NCBI GenBank assembly: GCA_045595365.1
Contig: JAZOAI010000026.1
Span: 8,727-72,726, forward strand
Length of the DNA stretch: 64,000 bases
Reading direction: 5' to 3'
Source of the DNA: SIG480 sp045595365
GTDB taxonomy: Bacteria; Bacillota; Clostridia; Oscillospirales; JAAYXM01
Part shown: positions 16,206 through 25,104 of the stretch, piece after piece
How the letters are laid out: every line of letters starts with the position of its first letter
How positions within the stretch are numbered: position 1 is the stretch's first letter
The notes under the pieces: model-generated
Told to the model about the DNA's origin: nothing
The model's database searches: none
The model's input: the letters and a program-made list of their open reading frames with translations, nothing else
Made by a program: the position numbers and the translations under genes

Positions 16206-17156
16206 ATGAATGAAATTTTAAAACAAATCGGTGCATACGGCGTTGTTCCTGTCGTCAAAATCGACAATGTTGACGACGCTCTCCCTCTCGGAAAGGCTCT
16301 TATTGACGGCGGGCTCCCGCTTGCTGAAATCACCTTCCGCACAGCTGCGGCAGAAGAGGCAATCCGCGCAATGGCAAAGGCATATCCCGATATGCTCATC
16401 GGTGCAGGAACAGTCCTCACAACCGAGCAGGTTGACAAGGCAGTTGCTGCAGGTGCAAAGTTTATCGTCTCCCCCGGGCTCAACCCGAAGGTTGTAAGCT
16501 ACTGCGTTTCAAAGAACATTCCTATCACTCCCGGATGCAGCAATCCGTCTGACATTGAAGCTGCTATTGAGCTTGGCCTTGATGTTGTCAAGTTCTTCCC
16601 GGCAGAGGCTTGCGGTGGCCTTAACGCGATAAAGGCAATGAGCGCGCCGTATGGCGGGGTCAAGTTTATGCCGACGGGCGGCATCAGCGAAAAAAACATC
16701 ACAGATTATCTCGCATTCCCGAAAATCCACGCTTGCGGCGGCAGCTGGATGGTTAAGGATGCTCTTATCAAGGAAGGCAAGTTTGACGAAATCACACGTC
16801 TTACCCGCGAGGCTGTTCAGAAGGTTCTCGGCTTCTCCCTCGCTCATATCGGCATCAACACCGACAATGAAGAAAGCGCTCTCGCAATCGCAGAGCTTTT
16901 CACAAAAGCATTCGGCTTCCCGATTAAGAACGGCAACAGTTCTGTTTTTGCAGGAACAGCTGTTGAAGTTATGAAATCACCCGGTCGCGGAAGACTCGGC
17001 CATATCGCGATTAAGACCTCAAGCCTTGAGCGTGCAATGGCTTATGTCGAGAGACTTGGATTTGAGATTGAGCCTGAATCAGTCAACCCGGGCGTTGCAG
17101 CTTACCTAAAGCAGGACTTTGGCGGATTTGCCGTTCATCTTCTCCAGGCAAAGTAA
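16206..17156 (+). CDS. eda: KDPG/KHG aldolase fused to a VOC (glyoxalase-like) domain
   Basis: Residues 1-205 are a class I 2-keto-3-deoxy-6-phosphogluconate / 4-hydroxy-2-oxoglutarate aldolase. LAEITFRT holds the catalytic glutamate, GAGTVLT and SPGLNP are conserved loops, and LDVVKFFPAE holds the Schiff-base lysine. Residues 215-316 form a separate vicinal-oxygen-chelate domain (LAHIGINTDN..., then GRLGHIAIKTSSLERAMAYV). The aldolase makes pyruvate and an aldehyde. The role of the VOC domain is unknown; it could bind a keto-sugar acid or act as an isomerase. No kinase, dehydratase or GntR regulator adjoins it. The start follows AGGAGG. Confidence 0.9.
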   Translation: MNEILKQIGAYGVVPVVKIDNVDDALPLGKALIDGGLPLAEITFRTAAAEEAIRAMAKAYPDMLIGAGTVLTTEQVDKAVAAGAKFIVSPGLNPKVVSYCVSKNIPITPGCSNPSDIEAAIELGLDVVKFFPAEACGGLNAIKAMSAPYGGVKFMPTGGISEKNITDYLAFPKIHACGGSWMVKDALIKEGKFDEITRLTREAVQKVLGFSLAHIGINTDNEESALAIAELFTKAFGFPIKNGNSSVFAGTAVEVMKSPGRGRLGHIAIKTSSLERAMAYVERLGFEIEPESVNPGVAAYLKQDFGGFAVHLLQAK

Positions 17157-17172
17157 TTTTCCTTACTCAATC

Positions 17173-17198
17173 CGACCGAGGGGCTTATGCCCTTCGGT
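17173..17198 (+). terminator. Hairpin after eda-VOC
   Basis: GACCGA/TCGGTC arms (17173-17178 and 17193-17198) enclose GGGGC TTAT GCCC. There is no clear T run, so termination may be partial. Confidence 0.5.
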
Positions 17199-17214
17199 CG
17201 TTGATGTATGAACC

Positions 17215-17312
17215 TGAATTTTATTCATATTTTTTGAATAAATATTAATTTTAATGTTGACATACGCAGGAAACAGTTGTATAATATTTGCATAACATTG
17301 AATAAATATTTA
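17215..17312 (+). promoter_or_regulatory. argG promoter with candidate ARG boxes
   Basis: A consensus promoter, TTGACA (17257-17262), 17 bp, TATAAT (17280-17285), is flanked by three ArgR/AhrC-like sites. They are the near-palindrome TGAATTTTATTCA (17215-17227), TGAATAAATATTAA (17235-17248) and TGAATAAATATTTA (17299-17312). The last lies at the start of the transcript, where binding would repress. Arginine-dependent control by ArgR is inferred. Confidence 0.6.
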
Positions 17313-17326
17313 CGGAGGCATTTAAA

Positions 17327-18541
17327 ATGGATAAGTCAAAAATCAAAAAAGTTGTTCTCGCATACTCAGGTGGTCTTGACACCTCAATCATCATTCCGTG
17401 GCTTAAGGAAAACTACAACAACTGCGAGGTTATTGCAGTTGCGGGTAATGTAGGCCAGGCCGACGAGCTTGACGGTCTTGAAGAAAAGGCAATCAAGACA
17501 GGCGCTTCAAAGCTTTATGTTCTTGACCTCACGGATGAGTATGTTGATGATTACATCATCCCGACAATGAAGGCAGGCGCAATCTACGAGGAGTACCTTC
17601 TCGGCACAAGCCACGCCCGCCCCTGCATCGCAAAGGGCCTTGTTGAAATCGCTCTTAAGGAAAATGCAGATGCTATTGCGCACGGCTGCACAGGTAAGGG
17701 CAACGACCAGGTTCGTTTTGAGCTTACCATAAAGCACTTTGCTCCCAATATGCCCATCATCGCTCCGTGGCGTGAGTGGGACATCAAGTCTCGCGAGGAA
17801 GAAATCGACTATGCCGAGGCACACAATGTTCCGCTTAAGATTAACCGCGAAACAAACTATTCAAAGGACAAAAACCTCTGGCACCTTTCACACGAAGGTC
17901 TTGACCTCGAAGATACAGGCAACGAGCCGATGTATGAGAAGCCGGGATTCCTTGAGATGGGTGTTTCTCCCATCGCTGCTCCAGATGCTCCGACATATGT
18001 TGAAATCGACTTTGAAAAAGGCATCCCCGTTGCTCTTGACGGCGAGAAAATGAGCGCAAAGAACATCATCTTGAAGCTCAACGAGCTTGGCGGAAAGAAC
18101 GGCATTGGTATCCTTGACATTGTTGAAAACCGCCTTGTCGGTATGAAGTGCCGCGGCGTTTATGAGACTCCGGGCGGAACAATCCTTTACAAGGCTCACA
18201 GCGTTCTTGAATCCATCTGCCTTGACAAGATGACTCTCCACGAAAAGCAGAAGCTCTCTATCACTTTTGCAGAGCTTGTTTACAACGGCCAGTGGTTCAC
18301 TCCTCTCCGCGAAGCTCTTTCTGCTTTCGTTGACAAGACTCAGGAGAAGGTTACGGGTAAAGTTCGCCTCAAGCTCTATAAGGGCAATATGATCAATGCC
18401 GGTGTATGGAGCGATTACTCACTTTACAGCGAAGAAATCGCAACCTTCGGCGAAAGCGACTACGACCAGACAGATGCTAACGGCTTTATCAACCTTTTCG
18501 GTCTCCCGATAAAGACTCAGGCTATCGTTGACGGTAAGTAA
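17327..18541 (+). CDS. argG: Argininosuccinate synthase
   Basis: The 404-residue enzyme joins citrulline and aspartate with ATP in arginine synthesis. The N-terminal PP-loop motif AYSGGLDTSI binds ATP. GCTGKGNDQVRFE and the citrulline/aspartate-binding segments are intact, and length is typical. The start follows GGAGG. The argH start lies 1 bp after the stop, so the two are translationally coupled. Expression is probably arginine-repressed through the sites upstream. Confidence 0.97.
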   Translation: MDKSKIKKVVLAYSGGLDTSIIIPWLKENYNNCEVIAVAGNVGQADELDGLEEKAIKTGASKLYVLDLTDEYVDDYIIPTMKAGAIYEEYLLGTSHARPCIAKGLVEIALKENADAIAHGCTGKGNDQVRFELTIKHFAPNMPIIAPWREWDIKSREEEIDYAEAHNVPLKINRETNYSKDKNLWHLSHEGLDLEDTGNEPMYEKPGFLEMGVSPIAAPDAPTYVEIDFEKGIPVALDGEKMSAKNIILKLNELGGKNGIGILDIVENRLVGMKCRGVYETPGGTILYKAHSVLESICLDKMTLHEKQKLSITFAELVYNGQWFTPLREALSAFVDKTQEKVTGKVRLKLYKGNMINAGVWSDYSLYSEEIATFGESDYDQTDANGFINLFGLPIKTQAIVDGK

Positions 18542-18542
18542 T

Positions 18543-19919
18543 ATGGCTAAAATGTGGGCCGGACGGACGTCCGGAATTACTGACAGCATCGCCGACGATT
18601 TCAATTCGTCTATCCGGTTTGACTGCAAGATGTACCGTCAGGACATCATGGGCAGCATGGCTCATGCTATGATGCTCGGTGCGCGTGGAATCATCTCAAA
18701 AGCTGAGGCAGATACTCTCATTGAAGGTCTTTCCGGCATTCTTTCTGACCTTGATTCAGGCGCGCTCGAATTTGATATGTCCTGTGAGGATATTCATATG
18801 TTTGTTGAGCAGGTTCTCACCGAAAGGCTCGGCGACGTCGGAAAAAAGCTTCACACAGCGCGAAGCCGTAACGACCAGGTCGCACTTGATTTGCGTATGT
18901 ATCTGCGAGACGAGTGTGACGAAATAGGCAAGCTTTGCATTGATGTTATTTCTGCGCTCACTGACAAGGCAGAAGCTCACAAGGCCGCTATAATGCCGGG
19001 ATACACCCACCTTCAGAGGGCTCAACCCATCACCTTCGGGCATCACCTTATGGCGTATGCGATGATGCTTCTTCGCGATATAGACAGGCTGTCCGATTGC
19101 AGAAAGCGGATGAATGTCTCCCCCATTGGAAGCTGCGCCCTTGCAGGAACTACATATGACACCGACAGGCGTCTGGAAGCTTCCGAGCTTGGTTTTTCGG
19201 AGATTTCACTCAACAGCCTTGACGGGGTTTCCGACCGCGACTTCTGCGTTGAGCTTGCAAGCGCACTCTCGATCCTTATGATGCATCTCTCCCGCCTGAG
19301 CGAAGAGCTTATTCTCTGGGCGAGCTGGGAATTCAAGTTCATCGAGCTTTCAGATGCATATACAACCGGTTCTTCCATAATGCCACAGAAAAAGAACCCT
19401 GATATGGCAGAGCTTATCCGAGGCAAAACCGGCAGAGTTTACGGCGACCTTATGGGGCTTCTCACAGTTTTGAAGGGAATCCCCCTTGCCTACAACAAGG
19501 ATATGCAGGAGGATAAGGAGAGCATATTTGACGCTGTCGAAACAGTTAAGATGTGCCTTGAAGTTCTCGCCCCGATGCTTGCAACAATGAAGCCTATTGA
19601 GAAGAATATGAAGCTTGCGGCGCAGAAGGGGTTCATAAACGCGACCGACCTTGCAGATTACCTTGTAAAACACGGTCTCCCCTTCAGAAGCGCATATAAG
19701 CTTTCAGGTCAGCTTGTTGCAAAGTGCATTTCAGAGGGAAAGGTCCTCGAAGAGCTTACTCTTGACGAATACAAAGAATTTTCAGACCTTTTTGAAAATG
19801 ACCTTTACGACGAAATAAGCCTTGAAACCTGTGTTGAAAAACGCATTTCAGAAGGTGGCACAAGCGTAAAATCGGTCGAAGCTCAGATAAGCTATGTAAA
19901 ATCAAAAATCAACGAATAA
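18543..19919 (+). CDS. argH: Argininosuccinate lyase
   Basis: The 458-residue enzyme of the fumarase/aspartase superfamily splits argininosuccinate into arginine and fumarate. The signature GSSIMPQKKNPD contains the catalytic serine loop. HTARSRNDQV and GYTHLQRAQPI are the other conserved blocks. The ATG at 18543 has only a weak ribosome binding site inside the end of argG, consistent with coupling. A strong terminator follows. Confidence 0.97.
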   Translation: MAKMWAGRTSGITDSIADDFNSSIRFDCKMYRQDIMGSMAHAMMLGARGIISKAEADTLIEGLSGILSDLDSGALEFDMSCEDIHMFVEQVLTERLGDVGKKLHTARSRNDQVALDLRMYLRDECDEIGKLCIDVISALTDKAEAHKAAIMPGYTHLQRAQPITFGHHLMAYAMMLLRDIDRLSDCRKRMNVSPIGSCALAGTTYDTDRRLEASELGFSEISLNSLDGVSDRDFCVELASALSILMMHLSRLSEELILWASWEFKFIELSDAYTTGSSIMPQKKNPDMAELIRGKTGRVYGDLMGLLTVLKGIPLAYNKDMQEDKESIFDAVETVKMCLEVLAPMLATMKPIEKNMKLAAQKGFINATDLADYLVKHGLPFRSAYKLSGQLVAKCISEGKVLEELTLDEYKEFSDLFENDLYDEISLETCVEKRISEGGTSVKSVEAQISYVKSKINE

Positions 19920-19926
19920 TTTTATC

Positions 19927-19956
19927 GCAAGGCAACGCAAGTTGCCTTGCTTTTTT
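19927..19956 (+). terminator. Terminator of argGH
   Basis: A perfect 10-bp stem GCAAGGCAAC/GTTGCCTTGC with a GCAA loop is followed by T6. Confidence 0.93.
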
Positions 19957-20020
19957 GAATACTTTATTTTTTAAGCGGGCATAATTGTCATAAGAACTTT
20001 TTAAAAGGCGGCGAATGATT

Positions 20021-20461
20021 ATGCTTGTTTCGCGTATTATGAATTCCAATGTTGTTTACTTATCACCCGATGACACCGTCTCCCGCGCCGCCAGGCTTCT
20101 TGCGCGCCACAACATCGGCGCACTTCCCATATGTTCAAAGGATGGGCGGCTTCGCGGACTTGTCACCGACCGCGATATCGCAATCCGATGCGTCGCATAT
20201 GACAACCCTCCCGACGAAACAAAGCTTCGGGAAATTATGACGCGCGGCATTGTTTCGGTCGCACCGGGAGATGACTCCTCATATGCCGCAAAGCTTATGG
20301 CAGATGAGCAGATACGCCGGCTTCCGGTTGTTGAAAACGGCCACGTTGTGGGGATGCTGTCCCTTGCAGACCTCGCCCGCTCGCGCGCTTTTGGCTCTGA
20401 GGAGATATCCTCTGCGCTCTCTGAAATTTCGATGCCGAATCAGCGATACCGAAGAATATAA
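20021..20461 (+). CDS. CBS-domain pair protein
   Basis: The 146-residue protein consists of two CBS motifs (near residues 5-60 and 75-130; DTVSRAARLLARHNIGALPI and RRLPVVENGHVVGMLSLADL). CBS pairs bind adenosyl ligands such as AMP, ATP, SAM or c-di-AMP and act as sensors. No fused enzyme domain exists, so the partner is unknown. The ATG at 20021 suits the AAAGGCGG site at 20004-20011 better than the ATG at 20015. It is monocistronic. Confidence 0.85.
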   Translation: MLVSRIMNSNVVYLSPDDTVSRAARLLARHNIGALPICSKDGRLRGLVTDRDIAIRCVAYDNPPDETKLREIMTRGIVSVAPGDDSSYAAKLMADEQIRRLPVVENGHVVGMLSLADLARSRAFGSEEISSALSEISMPNQRYRRI

Positions 20462-20469
20462 CACACCAC

Positions 20470-20517
20470 GCTCAAGAGCATTTTTACTCCTATGCTTTTG
20501 AGCTTTTATTTTTTTCT
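20470..20517 (+). terminator. Terminator of the CBS gene
   Basis: 12-bp arms at 20470-20481 and 20492-20503 (one G-T pair) are followed by a T-rich tract. Confidence 0.88.
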
Positions 20518-20547
20518 GATATGCAAACCAGAAATCCAAAGTTTCAC

Positions 20548-20576
20548 TTGTAACAAATGTAAAAATATGTTATAAT
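20548..20576 (+). promoter_or_regulatory. Promoter of the femX-like/alr genes
   Basis: A -35 TTGTAA (20548-20553), a 17-bp spacer and a -10 TATAAT (20571-20576) lie 50 bp before the start codon. Confidence 0.75.
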
Positions 20577-20625
20577 ATTGTTGAAAAAGTATGTAAAAAT
20601 TTTACGATATTTACCGGAGGCTCTG

Positions 20626-21684
20626 ATGGTCGAGTTTGTTACAAAAGAAACGCTTAAGGAATACGAAGCATTTGTTTCTTCACACCCTAACGGGCATTTT
20701 CTTCAGTCCTATGCCTGGAGTAAGCAAAAGCCTGAGTGGACTTGGGAAGGGCTCTTTGTCCGCGGAGATGACGGCGCCATACGCGGCGCGATGTCTGTTC
20801 TTATCCGCCGCGCCCCTTCGCTTCCCTATTCAATTATGTATGCTGCCCGCGCTCCCGTCTGTGATATTCACGATGAGGCAACCCTTTCAGAGCTTATGGA
20901 GGGCGCAAAAAAGCTTGCCGCAAAGCACAGAGCATATTGCTTAAAGCTTGATCCCGATGTCTCTGTTGAAGATTCCGAATTTGCAGACATTATGGCGCGC
21001 CTCGGATTTCGGCGGCGCGATACGGGCAAGAACTTTTCGGGAATCCAGCCGCGCTTTGTCTTCAGGCTTGATATTGAGGGAAAAGACGAAGAAGAGCTTA
21101 TGGCTTCCTTCCATTCGAAAACACGCTACAACATCCGCGTTGCCGAACGCAAAGGGGTTGAGATTAAGCTTTGCGGAACCGAAGCGGTTCGTGATTTTTC
21201 CGATATGATGCTTGAAACAGGTGTACGCGACGGGTTTGTTGTCCGCTCTGCTGATTATTTTGAAAATATGCTCAAAAACCTCGGCGATTCCTGCCGCCTT
21301 TATATGGCATATTCCGGAGAAACCCCCATTGCAGGTACACTTGCAATCCACTACGGCGACAAGGTGTGGTATCTCTATGGCGCATCCTCAAACAAGTACA
21401 GAAACTTTATGCCGAACTATCTTCTCCAATGGAGTATGATTCAGTGGGCAGTTGAGCTTGGTTGCCGTATCTACGACTTCCGCGGCGTTTCCGGCGATTT
21501 ATCGGAGGACAACCCTCTCTACGGGCTTTATCGTTTCAAGAAAGGTTTTAACGGCGAGTTGTGCGAATTCATCGGTGAGTTTGACTATATTTTCAATAAG
21601 CCGGTTCACTTTATGATTGAAAAGGGCGAATTTATCTTCCGCAAGCTCCGCAAACAGCTCTTTATGCTTAAAAACCGCAAATAG
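20626..21684 (+). CDS. FemABX-family peptidoglycan interpeptide aminoacyltransferase
   Basis: The 352-residue protein has the double-GNAT fold of Fem transferases. Visible elements are HFLQSYAWSK near residue 23, SKTRYNIRVAERKGV near residue 165, and the closing YDFRGV...YGLYRFKKGFNGE signature. These enzymes add amino acids from aminoacyl-tRNA to the stem peptide of lipid II to build cross-bridges at the inner membrane face. The amino acid used cannot be read from sequence. The next gene, an alanine racemase homologue 27 bp away, supports a wall-building role. The ATG at 20626 is set by GGAGG. Confidence 0.9.
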   Translation: MVEFVTKETLKEYEAFVSSHPNGHFLQSYAWSKQKPEWTWEGLFVRGDDGAIRGAMSVLIRRAPSLPYSIMYAARAPVCDIHDEATLSELMEGAKKLAAKHRAYCLKLDPDVSVEDSEFADIMARLGFRRRDTGKNFSGIQPRFVFRLDIEGKDEEELMASFHSKTRYNIRVAERKGVEIKLCGTEAVRDFSDMMLETGVRDGFVVRSADYFENMLKNLGDSCRLYMAYSGETPIAGTLAIHYGDKVWYLYGASSNKYRNFMPNYLLQWSMIQWAVELGCRIYDFRGVSGDLSEDNPLYGLYRFKKGFNGELCEFIGEFDYIFNKPVHFMIEKGEFIFRKLRKQLFMLKNRK

Positions 21685-21711
21685 ACAAACAGAAAGGTTT
21701 TCGGTAAAAGT

Positions 21712-22812
21712 ATGAATTCCTTTGTTATTGAACGCGAAAAAATCCAATCAAACACCGCTGAAATTTTTTCAAGGGCAGGAGACAGGACCGTTATCGCTGT
21801 CGTTAAAGGGCGAGGGTACGGTTTCGGGATTTCTGAGTATGTTCCGCTCCTTCACTCCTTAGGGCTTCGTTTCTTCGCGGTGACTGATGTTTCCGACGCT
21901 CTTGCAATCCGGAACCTTAATCTCCCCGACACGGAAATTCTCATGCTCTGCTCAACTGCACTTTCTGACGAACTTTCCGCACTTATAGATAACGACGTTA
22001 TTCTTACAATCGGAAGCATTGAGGCCGCAGTGGCAGCAAATGGGATCGCCTTTTCAAAGAACAAATCCGCAAGAGCCCACATAAAGCTTGATACAGGTAT
22101 GGGAAGATACGGGTTTCTCCCCGATGAGCTTGACGCGATATATTCCGCCTTCACAAGCTTCCCATCACTCTCCCCTTGCGGGCTTTACACCCACTTAAGT
22201 TCGGCTTTTAAAAGCCGCCGCGTAACCGAGGAACAGATTTCCTCTCTTTATTCCGTAAAGGAAGAGCTTTCTTCCCGCGGGGTTGACTGCGGAACAGTCC
22301 ACTTTGCAAATTCTGCATATCTTTTTAAATACTCATCCCAAGAGCTTGGCGATGCCGTAAGAATCGGCTCTGCTTTTACAGGCAGAATCGCCTGCAAGGT
22401 CAGAAGAAGCGGGCTTTCTCGCGTTGGGCACCTTGAAAGCAGGATATGTGAGCTAAAATGGCTTCCTGCCGGTTCTAAAATCGGATACGGTGGCGCATAT
22501 ACTGTAAAAAGGCCCGTTCGGACAGCTGTTCTCCCCATCGGATATTCAGCCGGGCTGCACGTTGAAAAAGCGAGGGACACATATCGCATCCGTGATTGCA
22601 TATTCTACGTTCTCTCAGACATTAAACGCACGATTACAGGAAAACAGTTTTTCGCTGTCATCAACGGCCGCCGCGCCCGCGTTCTCGGTCACATAGGAAT
22701 GACACACACAGTTTGCGACGTTACAGACATTTCCTGCAGCATAGGAGATGCGGCGACGTTTGATGTAAACCCAATCTACGTCTCCCCCGATATTTACAGA
22801 GAATATATTTAG
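21712..22812 (+). CDS. Alanine racemase family protein (PLP fold type III)
   Basis: The 366-residue protein has the PLP-lysine motif AVVKGRGYGFG near residue 28, the HIKLDTGMGRYGF block, and KIGYGGAYTV near residue 250, where Alr carries its catalytic tyrosine. The C-terminal beta domain ends in GHIGMTHTVCDVTD. It should interconvert L- and D-alanine for peptidoglycan. The motifs diverge from textbook Alr (AVVKANAYGHG), so serine racemization or a second Alr isoform is possible. It follows the FemX gene, probably in one transcript. The ribosome binding site is weak. Confidence 0.8.
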   Translation: MNSFVIEREKIQSNTAEIFSRAGDRTVIAVVKGRGYGFGISEYVPLLHSLGLRFFAVTDVSDALAIRNLNLPDTEILMLCSTALSDELSALIDNDVILTIGSIEAAVAANGIAFSKNKSARAHIKLDTGMGRYGFLPDELDAIYSAFTSFPSLSPCGLYTHLSSAFKSRRVTEEQISSLYSVKEELSSRGVDCGTVHFANSAYLFKYSSQELGDAVRIGSAFTGRIACKVRRSGLSRVGHLESRICELKWLPAGSKIGYGGAYTVKRPVRTAVLPIGYSAGLHVEKARDTYRIRDCIFYVLSDIKRTITGKQFFAVINGRRARVLGHIGMTHTVCDVTDISCSIGDAATFDVNPIYVSPDIYREYI

Positions 22813-22880
22813 TCGGATTACAGTTCTCTGATTTTTCAGAGAAGCTGTTTCGAATATAAAAAAACAGGAGGTAATTTATT

Positions 22881-23204
22881 ATGAAAATGGTAATGGCAAT
22901 AATCAATGCAGACGATGCCAACACGGTCATTTCCAATCTCACAAAATCAGGGTTTTCGGTTACGAAGCTTGCAACAACAGGCGGTTTTCTCAAAACCGGA
23001 AACACAACCGTTCTTGTAGGTGTTGAAGATGAGAAGCTCGATGAAGTTCTCGCAATAATAAACAAGCATTCTCACAGCCGCAAGCAGCTTGTTCCTGCTA
23101 CAGCGGAGTTCAGCATCGGCATGATTCCTTCAGTTCCGGTCGAGATTTCTGTCGGCGGTGCAACTATCTTCGTAATGAATGTTGAGCGTTTTGAGAAAAT
23201 CTAA
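22881..23204 (+). CDS. darA: c-di-AMP-binding PII-like protein DarA (PstA/YaaQ)
   Basis: The 107-residue protein matches the YaaQ/DarA family: MKMVMAIINADDAN at the start, the TKLATTGGFLKTGNTT loop that binds c-di-AMP, and VGVEDEKLDEVL. It is a homotrimeric signal receptor related to PII. Its place directly before holB and ricT is the conserved Firmicutes order (tmk-darA-holB-ricT), although tmk is absent just upstream. The ribosome binding site is AGGAGG. Confidence 0.92.
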   Translation: MKMVMAIINADDANTVISNLTKSGFSVTKLATTGGFLKTGNTTVLVGVEDEKLDEVLAIINKHSHSRKQLVPATAEFSIGMIPSVPVEISVGGATIFVMNVERFEKI

Positions 23205-23206
23205 CT

Positions 23207-24199
23207 ATGAATTTTGAAGGTTTTTCAGGAAATGCTCGTGCAAAGGAATACATAAGTTCTGCCTTTGCAAATAACGCGCTTCCTCATGCTCTTCTTATAG
23301 CAGGTGAGCGCGGCATCGGAAAAAAAACGCTTGCCGCGCTTATTTCTCGTGCGCTTGTTTGCAGCGGTGATGAAAAACCGTGCAACCGCTGCGACTCCTG
23401 CAAAAAAGCTTTGGGTGGCTTTCACCCTGATATACGTATTCTCGGTTCGGAGGCATCTTCCGTTGGCGTCAGGGAAATACGCGACCTGAAGCGCGATGCG
23501 CTTCTTCGCCCGAATGACGCAGACAGAAAGGTATATATCATCGACAATGCCGGCGCAATGACCCACGACGCTCAGGATGCATTTTTGAAGATTTTGGAGG
23601 AGCCTCCGCTATTTACTTTTTTTATACTGCTGTGTTATAATTACAGTGATTTGTTACCCACAATCGTCTCTCGCACAGCTCACATCACGCTCACTCCGCT
23701 TTCCGATGCTGAAATTTCGGATATTATTGCAAAAAAGCTTCCGCATTTGTCTCTTGATGAGCGAAACGAGCTGATACGGACAAGCGGTGGTGTTTGCTCT
23801 TTCTTAACAGATGCCCGCAACACGGAGTCCTCAGAAAGCGCAAAGGCTATTGCTGAGTCTTTGGTTTCGCGCGATGAGCTTGAAATTTTCAAGGCGTTTT
23901 CCTCTATTGAAAAGTCAGGAAGAGATAATCTTATTTCAGTTTTAGATGAGCTTACGCTTATAATGCGCGATGCACTTGTAATTGCCTCGGGCTCCGACAG
24001 CCGTCTGCTGTCTCCGCTTCCGGAGTCAGTTTCCGAAGGCCTTGCAGAAAGTTTTTCACCATCTGACATATCACAAGTCATTTCTTCAATAACCGATGCT
24101 AAAGCTGAATGTGTGAGAAACATCGGAGTCTCCCACATCACAGGAACCCTTATCTGTAATTTTGCATATACAGCTGCACACGCAGCTTTGAAAGGATAG
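23207..24199 (+). CDS. holB: DNA polymerase III subunit delta'
   Basis: The 330-residue clamp-loader subunit has a P-loop-like GERGIGKKTLA near residue 34, a zinc-binding cluster CNRCDSCKKALGGFHPD, and DAQDAFLKILEEPP. The last is the segment shared by delta' and tau/gamma. After it the usual SRC motif reads TIVSRTAHI, so the trans-acting arginine is present but the cysteine is replaced. It starts 2 bp after darA, within the same operon. Confidence 0.9.
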   Translation: MNFEGFSGNARAKEYISSAFANNALPHALLIAGERGIGKKTLAALISRALVCSGDEKPCNRCDSCKKALGGFHPDIRILGSEASSVGVREIRDLKRDALLRPNDADRKVYIIDNAGAMTHDAQDAFLKILEEPPLFTFFILLCYNYSDLLPTIVSRTAHITLTPLSDAEISDIIAKKLPHLSLDERNELIRTSGGVCSFLTDARNTESSESAKAIAESLVSRDELEIFKAFSSIEKSGRDNLISVLDELTLIMRDALVIASGSDSRLLSPLPESVSEGLAESFSPSDISQVISSITDAKAECVRNIGVSHITGTLICNFAYTAAHAALKG

Positions 24200-24207
24200 A
24201 TTTTATT

Positions 24208-25101
24208 TTGAAAGAGATTATAGGAGTACATTTCCGCGACGGCGGAAAAACATATTCATTTGACCCTGCCGGGTTTTCTCCTGCAGTAAACGAGCGTGTT
24301 GTCGTTGAAACCGCGAGGGGCGCGGAGCTTGGAATTGTTTGCGAGGCCCGCCACAGCGTAGCGGAGGATACGATTGTCGCTCCCCTGCGACGCGTTCTCC
24401 GAATCGCTACTCCGGAGGATATTAAAACTGCCGAGGAGCTTCGCGAGAAGGAAAAAAAGTCAATCGGAATTTGCCAGAAGAAGATAGATGCTCACAATCT
24501 TGAGATGAAGGTTATAAACGCCGAGTATTCTTTTGATGGTTCTAAAATTATTTTCTATTTTACCGCTGACGGCAGAGTCGACTTCAGAAACCTTGTAAAA
24601 GACCTTGCCTCTGTTTTCAAAACCCGCATAGAGCTTCGCCAGGTCGGTGTCCGCGATGAAGCAAAAATGCTCGGCGGGCTCGGAATCTGCGGTAGGCCGT
24701 TCTGCTGTGCAAGCTTTCTCGATGACTTCCAGCCTGTTTCAATAAAGATGGCAAAAGAGCAAAACCTTTCTCTTAATCAGGCGAAGATTTCCGGAACCTG
24801 CGGAAGGCTTATGTGTTGCCTTAAATACGAGCAGGAGGCATATGAAGACCTCATTAAAACAACACCTAAGGTAGGCGCTGAGGTTTCGACGCCTTATGGC
24901 AAGGGCACAGTTATCGATGTCAGCCTGATTACAGGAAAAGTCCGTGTTAAGTTCGACGACGCGTCCGAACTTGCTCCCAAAACCTTTGACAAAAGCGAAG
25001 TAACACAGAATTGCCCCGAGAGCTGCTCTTGCCCGCATAAGAAACCAACCAAAAGACACGAAAAAGCCCCCGCAAAAACTGCGGAGGCCGAGGGCAAGTA
25101 A
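24208..25101 (+). CDS. ricT: RicT/YaaT (PSP1 domain) stage 0 sporulation-type protein
   Basis: The 297-residue protein has the PSP1 domain with its conserved cysteine clusters GICGRPFCCASFLDDF and GTCGRLMCCLKYEQ, which in Bacillus ligate Fe-S clusters of the Y-complex (RicA-RicF-RicT). That complex stimulates RNase Y-dependent mRNA maturation and sporulation phosphorelay activity. The C-terminus has extra CPESCSCPHKK cysteines. The TTG start at 24208 follows AAAGGA. It closes the darA-holB-ricT operon and converges on the carboxypeptidase gene with a 3-bp gap. Confidence 0.9.
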   Translation: MKEIIGVHFRDGGKTYSFDPAGFSPAVNERVVVETARGAELGIVCEARHSVAEDTIVAPLRRVLRIATPEDIKTAEELREKEKKSIGICQKKIDAHNLEMKVINAEYSFDGSKIIFYFTADGRVDFRNLVKDLASVFKTRIELRQVGVRDEAKMLGGLGICGRPFCCASFLDDFQPVSIKMAKEQNLSLNQAKISGTCGRLMCCLKYEQEAYEDLIKTTPKVGAEVSTPYGKGTVIDVSLITGKVRVKFDDASELAPKTFDKSEVTQNCPESCSCPHKKPTKRHEKAPAKTAEAEGK

Positions 25102-25104
25102 CTT

